Below, in pieces: positions 45,441 to 54,690 of a DNA stretch of 64,000 nt. This DNA is from JAHEEL01 sp963715255 (GTDB lineage Bacteria; Actinomycetota; Acidimicrobiia; Spongiisociales; UBA5794). How positions within the stretch are numbered: position 1 is the first letter of the stretch; the number at the start of each line of letters is the position of its first letter. Location of the stretch: contig CAVQRN010000004.1 of NCBI GenBank assembly GCA_963715255.1, forward strand, positions 124,001-188,000, in the 5' to 3' direction. A program made the position numbers and the translations under genes. The notes under the pieces are model-generated. The model had not been told where the DNA came from, did not search any database, and saw only the letters and a list, made by a program, of their open reading frames with translations.

Positions 45441-45542
45441 GACTTGTACCCACTTTCCCTCTTGGGGCAAGTGGGACCATCGGGCCGAGATGCGTCGACA
45501 AGAGCCGAGGCTCACGTTCAATGCCGGACCGAGAGGCGCGGG

Positions 45543-45700
45543 TCAGCGGACCAGTCGGATGTCGCTTTGCAGACCAGGCGGGGCTGCGAGTGCGGTCGAC
45601 GGCTCAAGCGCACCGGCAGCGTCGGATGGTGAGCGCGCGATGATCGTGTCCCTTGATTTGGTCCGTCCCGCCAAGTGGATAGACTTCAGCGGTCGAGAGG
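45543..45700 (-). pseudogene. Remnant of a TadG-like C-terminus
   Basis: On the minus strand this stretch ends in LQSDIRLVR and a stop, resembling RDIRLIR at the end of the TadG-like gene at 43101; another frame has VYPLGG next to it, like VHQLGG there. No intact gene exists. It looks like the end of a further TadG paralogue cut off where the second nuo operon begins. Confidence 0.35.
45658..45685 (+). promoter_or_regulatory. Candidate promoter of the second nuo operon
   Basis: TTGGTC at 45658-45663 and TAGACT at 45680-45685 are spaced by 16 bases; the nuoA GTG follows at 45745. The same -10 hexamer serves the first nuo operon. Confidence 0.4.
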
Positions 45701-45744
45701 CCCGAGGACGGGGCCAGGCGGAAACACCGAGAGGGCGTCGACAC

Positions 45745-46128
45745 GTGCGCAACGAATACTTCGGCGACTACGTGACCGTCGCCATCTTTCTCCTCGCCGG
45801 GCTGCTCCTCGTCGCGGCCGCCATCTTCACGGCCAGGCTCGTCGCTCCTCGGCGTCCCAGTCTCCTCAAGGGCACCGCGTACGAGTCGGGCATCGAGCCA
45901 ATCGGCGGCGGGTGGAACCAGAGCCACATCCGCTACTACGTCTTTGCCCTGCTGTTCCTCGTCTTCGACGTCGAGGCCATCTTCATCTTCCCGTGGGCCG
46001 TCTCGACCGACTACTTCAAGAGCATTGGAAACGGGGGCCTCGTCTTCTTCGAGATGTTCGCCTTCGTGCTGATCCTCGTCCTCGGCCTCGTCTACGCGAT
46101 CCGAAAGGGTGTGCTGAGATGGGAGTAG
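45745..46128 (+). CDS. nuoA: NADH-quinone oxidoreductase subunit A, second copy
   Basis: From GTG 45745 the product is 127 residues with three membrane helices, GTAYESGIEPIGGGWNQSHIRYYVFALLFL (the usual Cys of YECG is Ser here) and FDVEAIFIFPWAV. It begins an 11-gene operon lacking nuoE, nuoF and nuoG. It overlaps nuoB by 10 nt. Confidence 0.93.
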   Translation: MRNEYFGDYVTVAIFLLAGLLLVAAAIFTARLVAPRRPSLLKGTAYESGIEPIGGGWNQSHIRYYVFALLFLVFDVEAIFIFPWAVSTDYFKSIGNGGLVFFEMFAFVLILVLGLVYAIRKGVLRWE

Positions 46129-46616
46129 TCGAGAAGTTCGGAGGCATCAAGCCCGTCTCGTGGCTGCTCAACTGGTCGCGGAAGTACTCGCTCTGGTACT
46201 TCCAGTTCGGCCTCGCCTGCTGCGCTATCGAAGTCATGGCCGTCTCCAGCCCCCGCTACGACTTCATGCGCTTCGGGATCGTGCCGCTCCCCGCGTCGCC
46301 CCGCCAGGCCGATCTGATGGTCGTTGCCGGCACGGTCACCGACAAGATGGCCCCTGCCGTCAAACGCCTCTACGAACAGATGCCCGAACCCAAGTACATC
46401 ATCTCGATGGGATCGTGCGCCAACACCGGCGGCCCCTACTGGGATTCGTACTCGGTCCTGAAGGGCGTCGACCAAGTGATGCCCGTCGACGTGTATGTGC
46501 CGGGATGTCCTCCTCGCCCCGAGGCGCTCCTCGAAGGCATCGTGATGCTGCAACAGCAGATCACGAACGAAGATCCGAGAGTGGTATGGAGCAAGGTCGA
46601 TGAACGACCAGCCTGA
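46119..46616 (+). CDS. nuoB: NADH-quinone oxidoreductase subunit B, second copy
   Basis: The 165-residue subunit keeps all N2 ligands: FGLACCAIEVM, MGSCANTGGPYWDSYSV and VPGCPPRPE. It differs clearly from the first copy, so the two operons are paralogous rather than recent duplicates. It overlaps nuoC by 17 nt. Confidence 0.95.
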   Translation: MGVVEKFGGIKPVSWLLNWSRKYSLWYFQFGLACCAIEVMAVSSPRYDFMRFGIVPLPASPRQADLMVVAGTVTDKMAPAVKRLYEQMPEPKYIISMGSCANTGGPYWDSYSVLKGVDQVMPVDVYVPGCPPRPEALLEGIVMLQQQITNEDPRVVWSKVDERPA

Positions 46617-47196
46617 CACCACCACCGCTCTCGACGAATACGGCGCCGGCCTTGCCGACCGTCTCGGGGGAACGGCCGTCGTCGAATTCGACACGGTCCG
46701 GATCTACGTCGAGCGGGACGCCTGGGTCGAGACGCTCCGTCGTGCCCGTGACGAAGAAGGCCTGACCTTCTTCTCCTGGCTGGCCGGCATCGACTGGTCG
46801 AAGGACGTCGAAGTGGGTGACACGGTCGCCGAACCCGACGAGCTCGAGGAGCGTTTCGAGGTGATGTGTCGGCTGTCGTCGATGGAGAACGCCGACGGCG
46901 CCCAGTTCATCGCCACGCTGCCGAAGGACGACGCGGTGATCGATTCGATCACCGGCCTGTTCGGTGGTGCCGAGTGGCATGAGCGCGAGACCCACGACAT
47001 GTTCGGGATCGAGTTCACCGGGAACCCGAACCTCTCGCCGATCTATCTGCCGGAGGGGTTCCTCGGGCATCCGCTGCTGAAGTCCTATCCGCTGATCGCG
47101 CGCGAAGTGAAGCCGTGGCCGGGCGACGTGGACGTGGAAGACATGCCGGATGTGTCGGAAGAAGCGTCACCGTCGGCAGAGGGGAGTGACGCGTGA
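46600..47196 (+). CDS. nuoC: NADH-quinone oxidoreductase subunit C, second copy
   Basis: The 198-residue protein has the 30-kDa signature EWHERETHDMFGIEFTGNPNL, followed by LPEGFLGHPLLKSYPL. The TGA shares GTGA with the start of a repeat-encoded mini-ORF. Confidence 0.94.
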   Translation: MNDQPDTTTALDEYGAGLADRLGGTAVVEFDTVRIYVERDAWVETLRRARDEEGLTFFSWLAGIDWSKDVEVGDTVAEPDELEERFEVMCRLSSMENADGAQFIATLPKDDAVIDSITGLFGGAEWHERETHDMFGIEFTGNPNLSPIYLPEGFLGHPLLKSYPLIAREVKPWPGDVDVEDMPDVSEEASPSAEGSDA

Positions 47197-47354
47197 GCTG
47201 CAAGCTGCTAGCTGCAAGCTGCGAGATGCCCCCCTGCGTCGTCGCTGGGGCTCCTCCGCGTCCCCCCGTCCTTCGGCCGAGGGGACACGTCGAAGCCTCG
47301 CTGCGCTCGGGCCATCTCCCCCTGAGGGAGAGGAAGAGCGAGGTGGGCGCGTGA
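47193..47354 (+). CDS. Repeat-encoded bridging mini-ORF between nuoC and nuoD (53 aa)
   Basis: A 54-codon ORF starts with the GTG that overlaps the nuoC stop (GTGA) and ends with the TGA that overlaps the proposed nuoD start (GTGA). It is made of family-C, family-B and family-A repeat pieces. The peptide is Pro/Arg/Leu rich and unlikely to have its own role. Confidence 0.45.
   Translation: MSCKLLAASCEMPPCVVAGAPPRPPVLRPRGHVEASLRSGHLPLRERKSEVGA
47197..47340. repeat. Mixed repeat block between nuoC and nuoD
   Basis: Family-C (GCTGCAAGCTGCTAGCTGCA), then family-B (CCCTGCGTCGTCGCTGGGGC and CCGTCCTTCGGCCG), then a family-A half with CTCCCCCTGAGGGAGAG. All three families are joined in one spacer. 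Confidence 0.8.
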
Positions 47355-48542
47355 CTTCCGGCTACCGGGAACTCATGCACCGATCTGAGGTTGCCGTCTC
47401 TGTTGAACTTGCAGACTCAGGACATGACGCTCAACATCGGGCCTCAGCACCCGTCGACCCATGGGGTGCTTCGGCTCGTCGCACAGGTCGACGGTGAGCG
47501 GATCGCGAGCGTCGAACCGGTTATCGGCTACATGCACCGGGGGTACGAGAAGCTCTCAGAGGTTCGGACGTACGCCCAGATCACGGCGCTCGTCAACCGC
47601 ATCGATTGGGTCTCCGGGTTCGCGAGCGAGGTTCCGTTCATCATCGCCGTCGAGAAGCTCACGGGGATCGAAGCCCCCGAGCGGGCGCAGTGGATCCGGC
47701 TCATCCTCACCGAGTTGTTCCGGATCTCCTCTCACATGGTCTTCACCTCCTCGTATCCGCTCGAACTCGGAGCGACGACACCGCTGTTCCATGCACTCAG
47801 AGAACGCGAGCGAGTCCTCGAGCTCATCGAGGCGATGACCGGCGGGCGCTTCCACCCGAACTTCAACCGCGTCGGCGGGATCAAACCGGCAGCCGGCGGT
47901 GGCAAGACCCAGAAGAACGTCTCGATGGACATCCCGGCCGGATGGTTCGATGCCACCAGGGCGGCGATGGAGCGTGTCCTCGCTTCGACCGACGAGAGCG
48001 ACACCCTCGTTACCGGCAACGAACTCTTCAAAGCCAGGACGGTCGGCGTCGGCAACATCCCGGGCGACAAGGCCGTCGAGTACGGGCTGTCTGGTCCCAA
48101 TCTGCGCGCATCCGGGGTCGCTTACGACCTGCGCAAGCACGAATACCACCTTCCCTACGACCAGGTCGACTTCAACGTGATCAGCGCCACCAATGGCGAC
48201 TGCTACGACCGCTACTGGGTGCGGCTCCAGGAGATCCGCGAGTCGGTGAAGATCGTTCTCCAGGCCATCGACAAGATCCCGGACGGTCCGCTGCGGGCCA
48301 AGGCGCCGCGGGTCCTCAAGGTGCCGAAGGGTCAGGTCTACGTGAGGGGAGAGAACCCGAAGGGCGAATTCGGCTACTACCTCATCTCCGAAGGCGGCCA
48401 GAAGCCGTACCGGCTGAAGATCCGCTCCACGTCCTTCTCCAACCTGTCCATCCTCCCGTGGGTCCTCAAAGGCGCCCTCATCCCCGACCTCGTCGCGGTC
48501 ATGGGCAGCCTGGACTTCGTGCTGGGAGATGTGGATCGATGA
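47351..48542 (+). CDS. nuoD: NADH-quinone oxidoreductase subunit D, second copy (frameshift near 47412)
   Basis: The probable start is GTG 47351 (VTSGYRELMHRSEVAVSVEL) with GAGGTGG upstream. One extra T in GAACTTGCAGAC then shifts to QTQDMTLNIGPQHPSTHGVLRL, the conserved subunit D start, and the frame is open to LDFVLGDVDR. IGYMHRGYEKLSE and ISSHMVFTSSYPLELGA are present. A start at TTG 47391 would avoid the frameshift but omit the usual first 13-20 residues. The stop shares ATGA with the next mini-ORF. Confidence 0.88.
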
Positions 48543-48652
48543 AGAGCTGCAAGCTGCAAGCCGCAAGCCGCAAGCAAGGACGCGACGGTCTGCCTCTTGC
48601 TTGTAGCTGGAAGCTGGCAGCTCGTAGCTTCGAGCCGGAGGCTCGAGCATGA
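48539..48652 (+). CDS. Repeat-encoded bridging mini-ORF between nuoD and nuoH (37 aa)
   Basis: A 38-codon ORF (MKSCKLQAASRKQGRDG at its start) shares ATGA with the nuoD stop and ATGA with the nuoH start. It is made almost wholly of family-C units (AAGCTGCAAGCCGCAAGC). The nuoH Shine-Dalgarno GGAGG lies near its end. Same design as the mini-ORFs at 24986 and 47193. Confidence 0.5.
   Translation: MKSCKLQAASRKQGRDGLPLACSWKLAARSFEPEARA
48541..48630. repeat. Family-C repeat between nuoD and nuoH
   Basis: Units AGCTGCAAGC and CTTGTAGCTGGAAGCTGGCA in two orientations, as in the nuoE/nuoF spacer and the nuoI tail. Confidence 0.8.
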
Positions 48653-49668
48653 TCTCCGGGTACTTCTGGGTCGACGTGATCATCAAGGTCGTTCTGGCGC
48701 TCGGCGTCATGATCGTCCTTGCGCTCCTCGCGATCTACGCCGAACTCAAGGTGATGTCGCACATGCAGCATCGCATCGGCCCGTACTACGCAGGCGGCCG
48801 GTGGGGATGGGCGCAGCCGCTCGCCGATGCAGCCAAGTTCATCCAGAAAGAGGACCTCGTCCCATACGGAGCCGACGCGCCCGTCTTCAAAGCCGCTCCG
48901 TACATCGTGGTATCGGCGACGTTCGCGACGTTCGTCGTGATCCCGTTCAGCCCCAGCCTCGTGGCCCGAGACCTCGATCTCGGCGTGTTCTACCTCCTCG
49001 CCATCTCATCGCTCACCACCCTCGGGGTGCTGATGGCCGGCTGGTCATCGGCCAACAAGTACTCCCTCATGGGCGGCCTTCGTGCCGCAGGGCAGTTGAT
49101 CGCCTATGAGCTTCCGCTGCTGCTTGCCGTCGTCGCCGTCGTCGTGCAAGCCGGCACGATGTCGCTCGTCGGCATCGTCGAGGCACAGGCGGCACCGATC
49201 GAAATCGGCGGTCTCTCGATCAGCCTCCCGTTCCTCCTCAAGGGCCAGATCGTCAGCTTCATCATCTTCCTCGTCGCCGCCGTTGCCGAACTCTCCCGGA
49301 TCCCTTTCGACATGCCGATCGCCGAATCCGAACTCACGATGGGCTACCTCACCGAGTACTCGTCGCTGCGATTCACGATGTTCTTCCTCGGTGAGTACGC
49401 CGCGATGATCTCGATGTCCGCCGTCGCCGCGACCCTGTTCCTCGGCGGCTACTGGGTCCCGTTCGTCCCGGAGTCGGCGCTCACCTTCATCGGCCCGTTC
49501 ATCCTCGCTGGCAAGATCGCACTCTTCGTGTTCTTCATGCTCTGGATCCGAGCCACCTGGCCGCGGTTGCGTGAAGACCAACTTCAGGACCTGGCATGGC
49601 GCTGGCTGATCCCGGCCTCGCTGGCGAACATCCTCGTGATCGCCTTCTTCAAAGTGGTGGTGATCTGA
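48649..49668 (+). CDS. nuoH: NADH-quinone oxidoreductase subunit H, second copy
   Basis: The 339-residue subunit has YAELKVMSHMQHRIGPYYAGG, WAQPLADAAKFIQKED and AELSRIPFDMPIAESEL with the quinone-channel acidic residues. About eight membrane helices. Because nuoE, F and G are absent, it follows directly on nuoD. Confidence 0.95.
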   Translation: MISGYFWVDVIIKVVLALGVMIVLALLAIYAELKVMSHMQHRIGPYYAGGRWGWAQPLADAAKFIQKEDLVPYGADAPVFKAAPYIVVSATFATFVVIPFSPSLVARDLDLGVFYLLAISSLTTLGVLMAGWSSANKYSLMGGLRAAGQLIAYELPLLLAVVAVVVQAGTMSLVGIVEAQAAPIEIGGLSISLPFLLKGQIVSFIIFLVAAVAELSRIPFDMPIAESELTMGYLTEYSSLRFTMFFLGEYAAMISMSAVAATLFLGGYWVPFVPESALTFIGPFILAGKIALFVFFMLWIRATWPRLREDQLQDLAWRWLIPASLANILVIAFFKVVVI

Positions 49669-50164
49669 TGACCGCTCCCTTGAACAAGCGCAGCCGCTTC
49701 CCGTTCCCCGGCCTGTGGAAGGGCATGTGGTTCACCCTCAAGTATCTGTTCAAACCGGTGCCGACGGTCATGTACCCGCAGGAGCAGGAGATACCCGTCC
49801 CGCGTGCCCGCGGCGTCATCGCCCTCGACCCCGTCGCCTGCACCGTCTGCATGTTGTGTGCCCGTGAGTGCCCCGACTGGTGCATCTACATCGAAGGCCA
49901 CAAAGAGGCGCAACCCCCTTCGAAGCCGGGCGGCCGCGCCAGGACACGCAACGAACTCGACCGTTTCGAGATCGACTACTCGTTGTGTATGTACTGCGGG
50001 ATCTGCGTCGAGGTCTGCCCGTTCGATGCGCTCTTCTGGAGCCCCGAGTATGAGTACTCCACCCACGACGTCGCCGACCTCATCCACGGCAAGACCCGCC
50101 TCAAGGACTGGCTCGCCACCGTTCCCGAGCCCCGGCCCTCGAGCCGAACGGGGAGGCATCATGA
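49668..50164 (+). CDS. nuoI: NADH-quinone oxidoreductase subunit I, second copy (frameshift near 50132)
   Basis: Two 4Fe-4S sets are present, CTVCMLCARECPDWC and CMYCGICVEVCPFDAL. In the raw sequence the frame runs on over nuoJ, but adding one C to the run GAGCCCCGGCCC gives PALEPNGEAS and a TGA overlapping the nuoJ ATG (ATGA), as at other junctions. Length would be about 165 residues, normal for NuoI. Confidence 0.9.
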
Positions 50165-50710
50165 CCGTCACCTTCGGCGACTGGATCACGGAGATCGCCA
50201 ACTGGGTGTTCCTCGCCATCGCTCTGGCGACGCTCGCAGGAGCGTTCCTCGTGGTCACCGCGAAGAACGTGGTGCGGGCGGTCCTCGCCCTCGTCGTCAC
50301 GTTCGCCGGCACCGCGGCGCTGTTCCTCATGCTCGGTGCCGAGTTCGTCGGCTGGACCGTCGTGCTCGTCTACATCGGCGCGGTCATCATCCTGTTCCTC
50401 ATCGGGATCATGATCACCCGGGCTCCGCTGACGAAGAAGACCGAGCTGAGCCAGCCGATGGCGATGCGCGCCCCGGCAGCCCTGCTCTCGATCCTCCTGT
50501 TCGCCATCATCGCGTGGGCCGTCTCCGTCTCGTTCGGTGCTGAGATGATCCCGCTCCCCGACGAGGCCACGACGAACGGCGTCGATCGGCGTGACGCTGT
50601 TCACCAACTGGGTCATCCCGTTCGAGGCCGTGTCGTTCGTGCTGCTTGCCGCCCTGATCGGCGGCATCGCCCTGGCACGGCAGGACGAGCCGGAAGAGGG
50701 TGACGCATGA
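50161..50710 (+). CDS. nuoJ: NADH-quinone oxidoreductase subunit J, second copy (frameshift near 50580)
   Basis: The first 140 residues are clear (ANWVFLAIALATLAGAFLVV, AEFVGWTVVLVYIGAVIILFLIGIM). After GAEMIPLPDEATTNG the frame changes; the other frame continues IGVTLFTNWVIPFEAVSFVL and LLAALIGGIALARQDEPEEG to a TGA overlapping nuoK. A single-base indel explains it. Confidence 0.88.
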
Positions 50711-51013
50711 CCATCCTCCAGTTCGTCATCCTTGGATCCGCCCTCTTCTCGATCGGGCTCTACGGTGTGCTGACGAGGAAGAATGCGGTCCTGGTGCTCG
50801 CCTCGGTCGAGGTGATGCTCGCCGCCGTCAACGTCAACCTCGTCGCCTTCGATGTCTACCTCGGTGACGCGTCACACGCCGGCCAGATGATGGCGCTGTT
50901 CATCATCGCCCTCGCCGCCGCCGAGGTGGGGATCGGGATCGCGATCGTGCTGATGATCTTCAGAAACCGTCGCTCCGCGGACGTCGACGAGCTGGACAGC
51001 GATGAGGTACTGA
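50707..51013 (+). CDS. nuoK: NADH-quinone oxidoreductase subunit K, second copy (apparent fusion to nuoL)
   Basis: The 101-residue core has LASVEVMLAAVNVNLVAF and LAAAEVGIGIAIVL with both key glutamates. In the raw sequence the frame reads straight into nuoL. Removing one G from GACAGCGATGAGG gives DELDSMRY and a TGA that overlaps the nuoL ATG, the normal arrangement, so a real K-L fusion is less likely than an indel. Confidence 0.88.
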
Positions 51014-53089
51014 TGCTGGCTCTTCTCACCCCGATCATCGCCTCGTTCTCCTTCCTCCTCGAGGAGACCGGTAGTACCGAGGCCGGACACGAAGTCCACG
51101 CCGGCGACGGCGGTGCGCTCGCGCAGTGGGCATGGCTCATCGTGGTCGTGCCCCTCGTCATGACGTTCCTGATCGTCTTCTTCGGCAAACGCTCTCCCCT
51201 CAAGGGGTGGGGCATGGCGACGTTCGGGATGGCGTTCGTCGCCGTCTACGGATCGGTACTGGCGTGGGTCAATCTCCAGGAGGGCATCCTCTACGAGGGT
51301 GCGATCGAGGTGGGAAAGATCGGGTCGTTCACCATCCAATGGGGCTGGGTCGTCGACGGCCTGTCGATCATGATGTACTTCCTCGTCGGTGTCGTCGGAT
51401 TCCTCGTGTTCGTCTACGCCAAGGGCTACATGAAGGGCGACGTCCGGTACACGTGGTTCTTTGCCGCCTTCTCCCTGTTCGCCGGCGGCATGCTGGTCCT
51501 CGTCTCCGCCCCGAATTTCATCCAGTTGATCGTCGGTTGGGAACTGGTCGGTGTCTCGTCCTATCTGCTGATCGCCCACTACTGGGAGGACTTCGACAAC
51601 GTCGACGCAGGCAACAAGGCGTTCATCGTGAACAAGGTCGCAGACGTCGGTCTCTTCATCGGGGCGATCATGATGGCGATCTCGGCAGGGTCGTTCCAGT
51701 TCTCCGAGATCTTCGACCGCATGCTCAGCGGCGAAACGACCCTGGCCCAATTCGGCTTCTGGGCCGGCCTCGCGCTGTTCATCGGAGCGATGGGCAAGAG
51801 CGCCCAGTTCCCGTTCCACGTGTGGCTCCCCGATGCCATGGCCGGTCCGACGCCGGTCTCGGCGCTCATGCACGCCGGCGACGATGGTCACCGCAGGCAT
51901 CTACCTCGTCGCACGGCTCTTCCCCTTCTACCAGATCCCCGAGTTCGCAGGCAACGTCAGCAGCTACATCACGGTCATCGGGGCGATCACCCTCTTCTTC
52001 ATGGGACTGCTTGCGCTGGTCCAGGACGACATCAAGAAGGTCCTGGCGTATTCGACCGTGAGCCAACTCGGCTACATGATGGCGGCGATGGGCGTCGGCG
52101 CCTACACGGCCGGGCTCTTCCACCTCTTCACCCACGCCTTCTTCAAGTCACTGCTGTTCCTTGCCGCCGGGTCCGTGATCCACGCGGTGCACTCGAACAA
52201 CATGTCCGACATGGGCGGTCTTCGTAAGTACATGCCGGCTACGTTCTGGACGTTCATGATCGGCACGGCCGCCCTCGTCGGCCTGTTCCCATTCGCCGGG
52301 TTCTGGTCGAAGGACGAGATCATCGCCTCGGCGTACTACAACGCATCGAGCGACCCCACGGCCGCCGCCTGGTTCATGGTCATACTCTCGATTTCCGGGG
52401 CGTTCATCACTGCGTTCTACATGGCGCGACTGGTGTCGCTGACCTTCTTCGGCACGTACAAGGCCCACGCAAGCCCGCACGAATCCCCCAAGGTCATGAC
52501 CGTTCCGCTGACGGCCCTCGCCTTCTTCGCCGCCACGGCCGGTCTCCTCAACATGCCGGGGCTGACCGAGGCGTTCACCGACTGGGTGACGGTGCGAGCG
52601 TTCCCGATCATCGAGCACCACGCCACGTCGCCGAGTTGGGGACTTCTTGCGATCGTCACGCCCGTCGTCCTCGGCGCCCTCGCCATCGGGTTCTACCTCT
52701 TCCGGGAGAAGGACACCCAGGCCGCGCGTGACACGTTCCGCGTCCCCGTGCTGTACCCGCTCTTGGAGCACAAGTACTACATCGACGATTTCTACATGGA
52801 CGGCATCGTCCGGCCGACCATGGGCCCCATCGCAGACGGCACGCTCTGGATCGACCAGAACATCGTCGATGCGGTCCCCAACCTCACCGGTGGTGCGGCG
52901 ATGCACGTCGCCGATGCCGTGAACGCCGTCGATCTGAAGGCCGTCGACGGGGTGTACAACGGAGTGAGCGCCGCAACCGGCGCTACCGGAGGGATCCTGC
53001 GCAAGGCCTTCACCGGACGGGTTCAACAATATGCAGCAATGAGTTTCGCGGGCGTGGTCATCATCGCCGCGCTGTTCATGATCTTCTGA
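51013..53089 (+). CDS. nuoL: NADH-quinone oxidoreductase subunit L, second copy (frameshift near 51884)
   Basis: About 691 residues after correction. The first part has FIQLIVGWELVGVSSYLLIAHYW and KSAQFPFHVWLPDAMAGPTPVSALMHAG; one extra base then shifts to TMVTAGIYLVARLFPFY and the rest, including DIKKVLAYSTVSQLGYM. The N-terminal segment is longer than in the first copy and begins with an extra hydrophilic loop rich in Glu and His. Confidence 0.88.
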
Positions 53090-53105
53090 CAGAAGGAGCG
53101 ACGAC

Positions 53106-54686
53106 ATGGAGTGGTTCGACAGCGGATGGGGTCTCAGCCTCATCGTCTTCCTGCCGCTCGTTGGGGCACTGATTCTTGCGGCGATCCCGCGCGCCAACGA
53201 GGCCGGCATCAAATGGGTCGCCTTGATCACGGCGCTCGTGACCTTCGCGCTCGCGATCGTCGTCGCGGTTCGCTTCGACTACGGCAGTGCTGCACAGATG
53301 CAGTTCGGAACCGATCTGTCGTGGATCGAGTCGATCAACGCCCGCTTCCACATCGGCGTTGACGGCATCTCGCTGCCGCTGGTCGTGTTGTCTGCGTTCA
53401 TCACGGTGCTCGTCGTCATCTACTCGTGGAACCACTGGCCCGAGCCGCACAACCCGAAGCTGCTCATGGCACTGACGATGATCCTCGCCACGGGGATGAC
53501 CGGCACCTTCGTTGCGCTCGACCTCATCCTGTTCTTCGTGTTCTTCGAGGTCGTGCTGCTCCCGATGTACTTCATGATCGGCATCTGGGGCGACACCAGC
53601 ATGCGTGTCGTACCCGTCGTGAATTGGGAGATCGAACTGCGGCTCTATGCGTCGATCAAGTTCTTCCTGTTCACGCTCTTCGGCTCGGCATTCATGCTGC
53701 TCGGTTTCCTGGCCCTCTACTTCAAGTCGGGTGACGTGGGACCGAACACCTTCGACATCTTGCAGCTTTCAGAGCTTGGCCGTGCCGGGGTCTTCACCGG
53801 GGCGTTCGCCTTCTGGGTCTTCGCTGCGATGTTCCTCGGCTTCGCCGTCAAGGTGCCGATGTGGCCGCTGCACACCTGGCTCCCCGACGCCCACACCGCA
53901 GCGCCGACCATCGGTTCCGTCATCCTGGCGGCCATCCTCCTGAAACTCGGTACCTACGGCTTCATCCGAATCCTGATCCCGATCCTCCCTCAAGAGGCGC
54001 AGCGGTGGGCGTGGTTCATCGGCCTGCTTGCGGTGATCGGCATCATCTACGGGTCGCTGGCGTGTCTCGCCCAGAGCGACGTGAAACGCCTCATCGCGTA
54101 CTCGTCGGTTGGGCACATGGGGTTCGTCATGCTCGGCATCGCGACCATGAGCGAGATCGGCATCAATGCGGCGATCATCGGCATGGTCGCCCACGGCGTG
54201 ATCACCGGCCTGCTGTTCTTCATCGCAGGTTCGATGGCGCACCGCTACCACACGAGGGACATGAACCGCCTCGGCGGCCAGATGATCCTCATGCCGAAGA
54301 TGGGCGTCATTCTCGGATTCGCGGCGATGGCATCCCTGGGCCTGCCGTCCCTCGCAGGGTTCTGGGGAGAGTTCATGTCGCTGCTCGCGGCGTTCAACCC
54401 ACTGTCCGGTCTCAGTGTCGGCGTGTTCCGGACGTTCATGGTGATCGCCGCGGTCGGCACCGTCATGACCGCGGGGTACATGCTGTGGATGCTGCGCAGC
54501 GTCAACTTCGGTGAACCGGCGGCCGAGTGGCTCGACCACGACCTGCACGACATCGACAAGTTCGAGTGGATGGCATGGGCGCCGCTCGTCGTGATGACGA
54601 TCGCCATCGGGATCTTCCCGAAGATCGTGTTCGGCGCCACGAACGACGCCGTCGTGAACCTCGTGAACAAGGCCTTCGGAGGCTGA
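53106..54686 (+). CDS. nuoM: NADH-quinone oxidoreductase subunit M, second copy
   Basis: The 526-residue subunit is intact: FVFFEVVLLPMYFMIGIWG (key Glu), MWPLHTWLPDAHTAAPTIGS and DVKRLIAYSSVGHMGFVM. AAGGAG lies upstream of ATG. It is separated from nuoL by 16 bases. Confidence 0.96.
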   Translation: MEWFDSGWGLSLIVFLPLVGALILAAIPRANEAGIKWVALITALVTFALAIVVAVRFDYGSAAQMQFGTDLSWIESINARFHIGVDGISLPLVVLSAFITVLVVIYSWNHWPEPHNPKLLMALTMILATGMTGTFVALDLILFFVFFEVVLLPMYFMIGIWGDTSMRVVPVVNWEIELRLYASIKFFLFTLFGSAFMLLGFLALYFKSGDVGPNTFDILQLSELGRAGVFTGAFAFWVFAAMFLGFAVKVPMWPLHTWLPDAHTAAPTIGSVILAAILLKLGTYGFIRILIPILPQEAQRWAWFIGLLAVIGIIYGSLACLAQSDVKRLIAYSSVGHMGFVMLGIATMSEIGINAAIIGMVAHGVITGLLFFIAGSMAHRYHTRDMNRLGGQMILMPKMGVILGFAAMASLGLPSLAGFWGEFMSLLAAFNPLSGLSVGVFRTFMVIAAVGTVMTAGYMLWMLRSVNFGEPAAEWLDHDLHDIDKFEWMAWAPLVVMTIAIGIFPKIVFGATNDAVVNLVNKAFGG

Positions 54687-54690
54687 TGAC

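Noticed and set aside
50707..52227. A genuine NuoK-NuoL fusion
   Set aside because: Removing one base at GACAGCGATG gives a normal NuoK end (DELDSMRY) and a TGA overlapping the NuoL ATG, and neighbouring genes show the same kind of indel.
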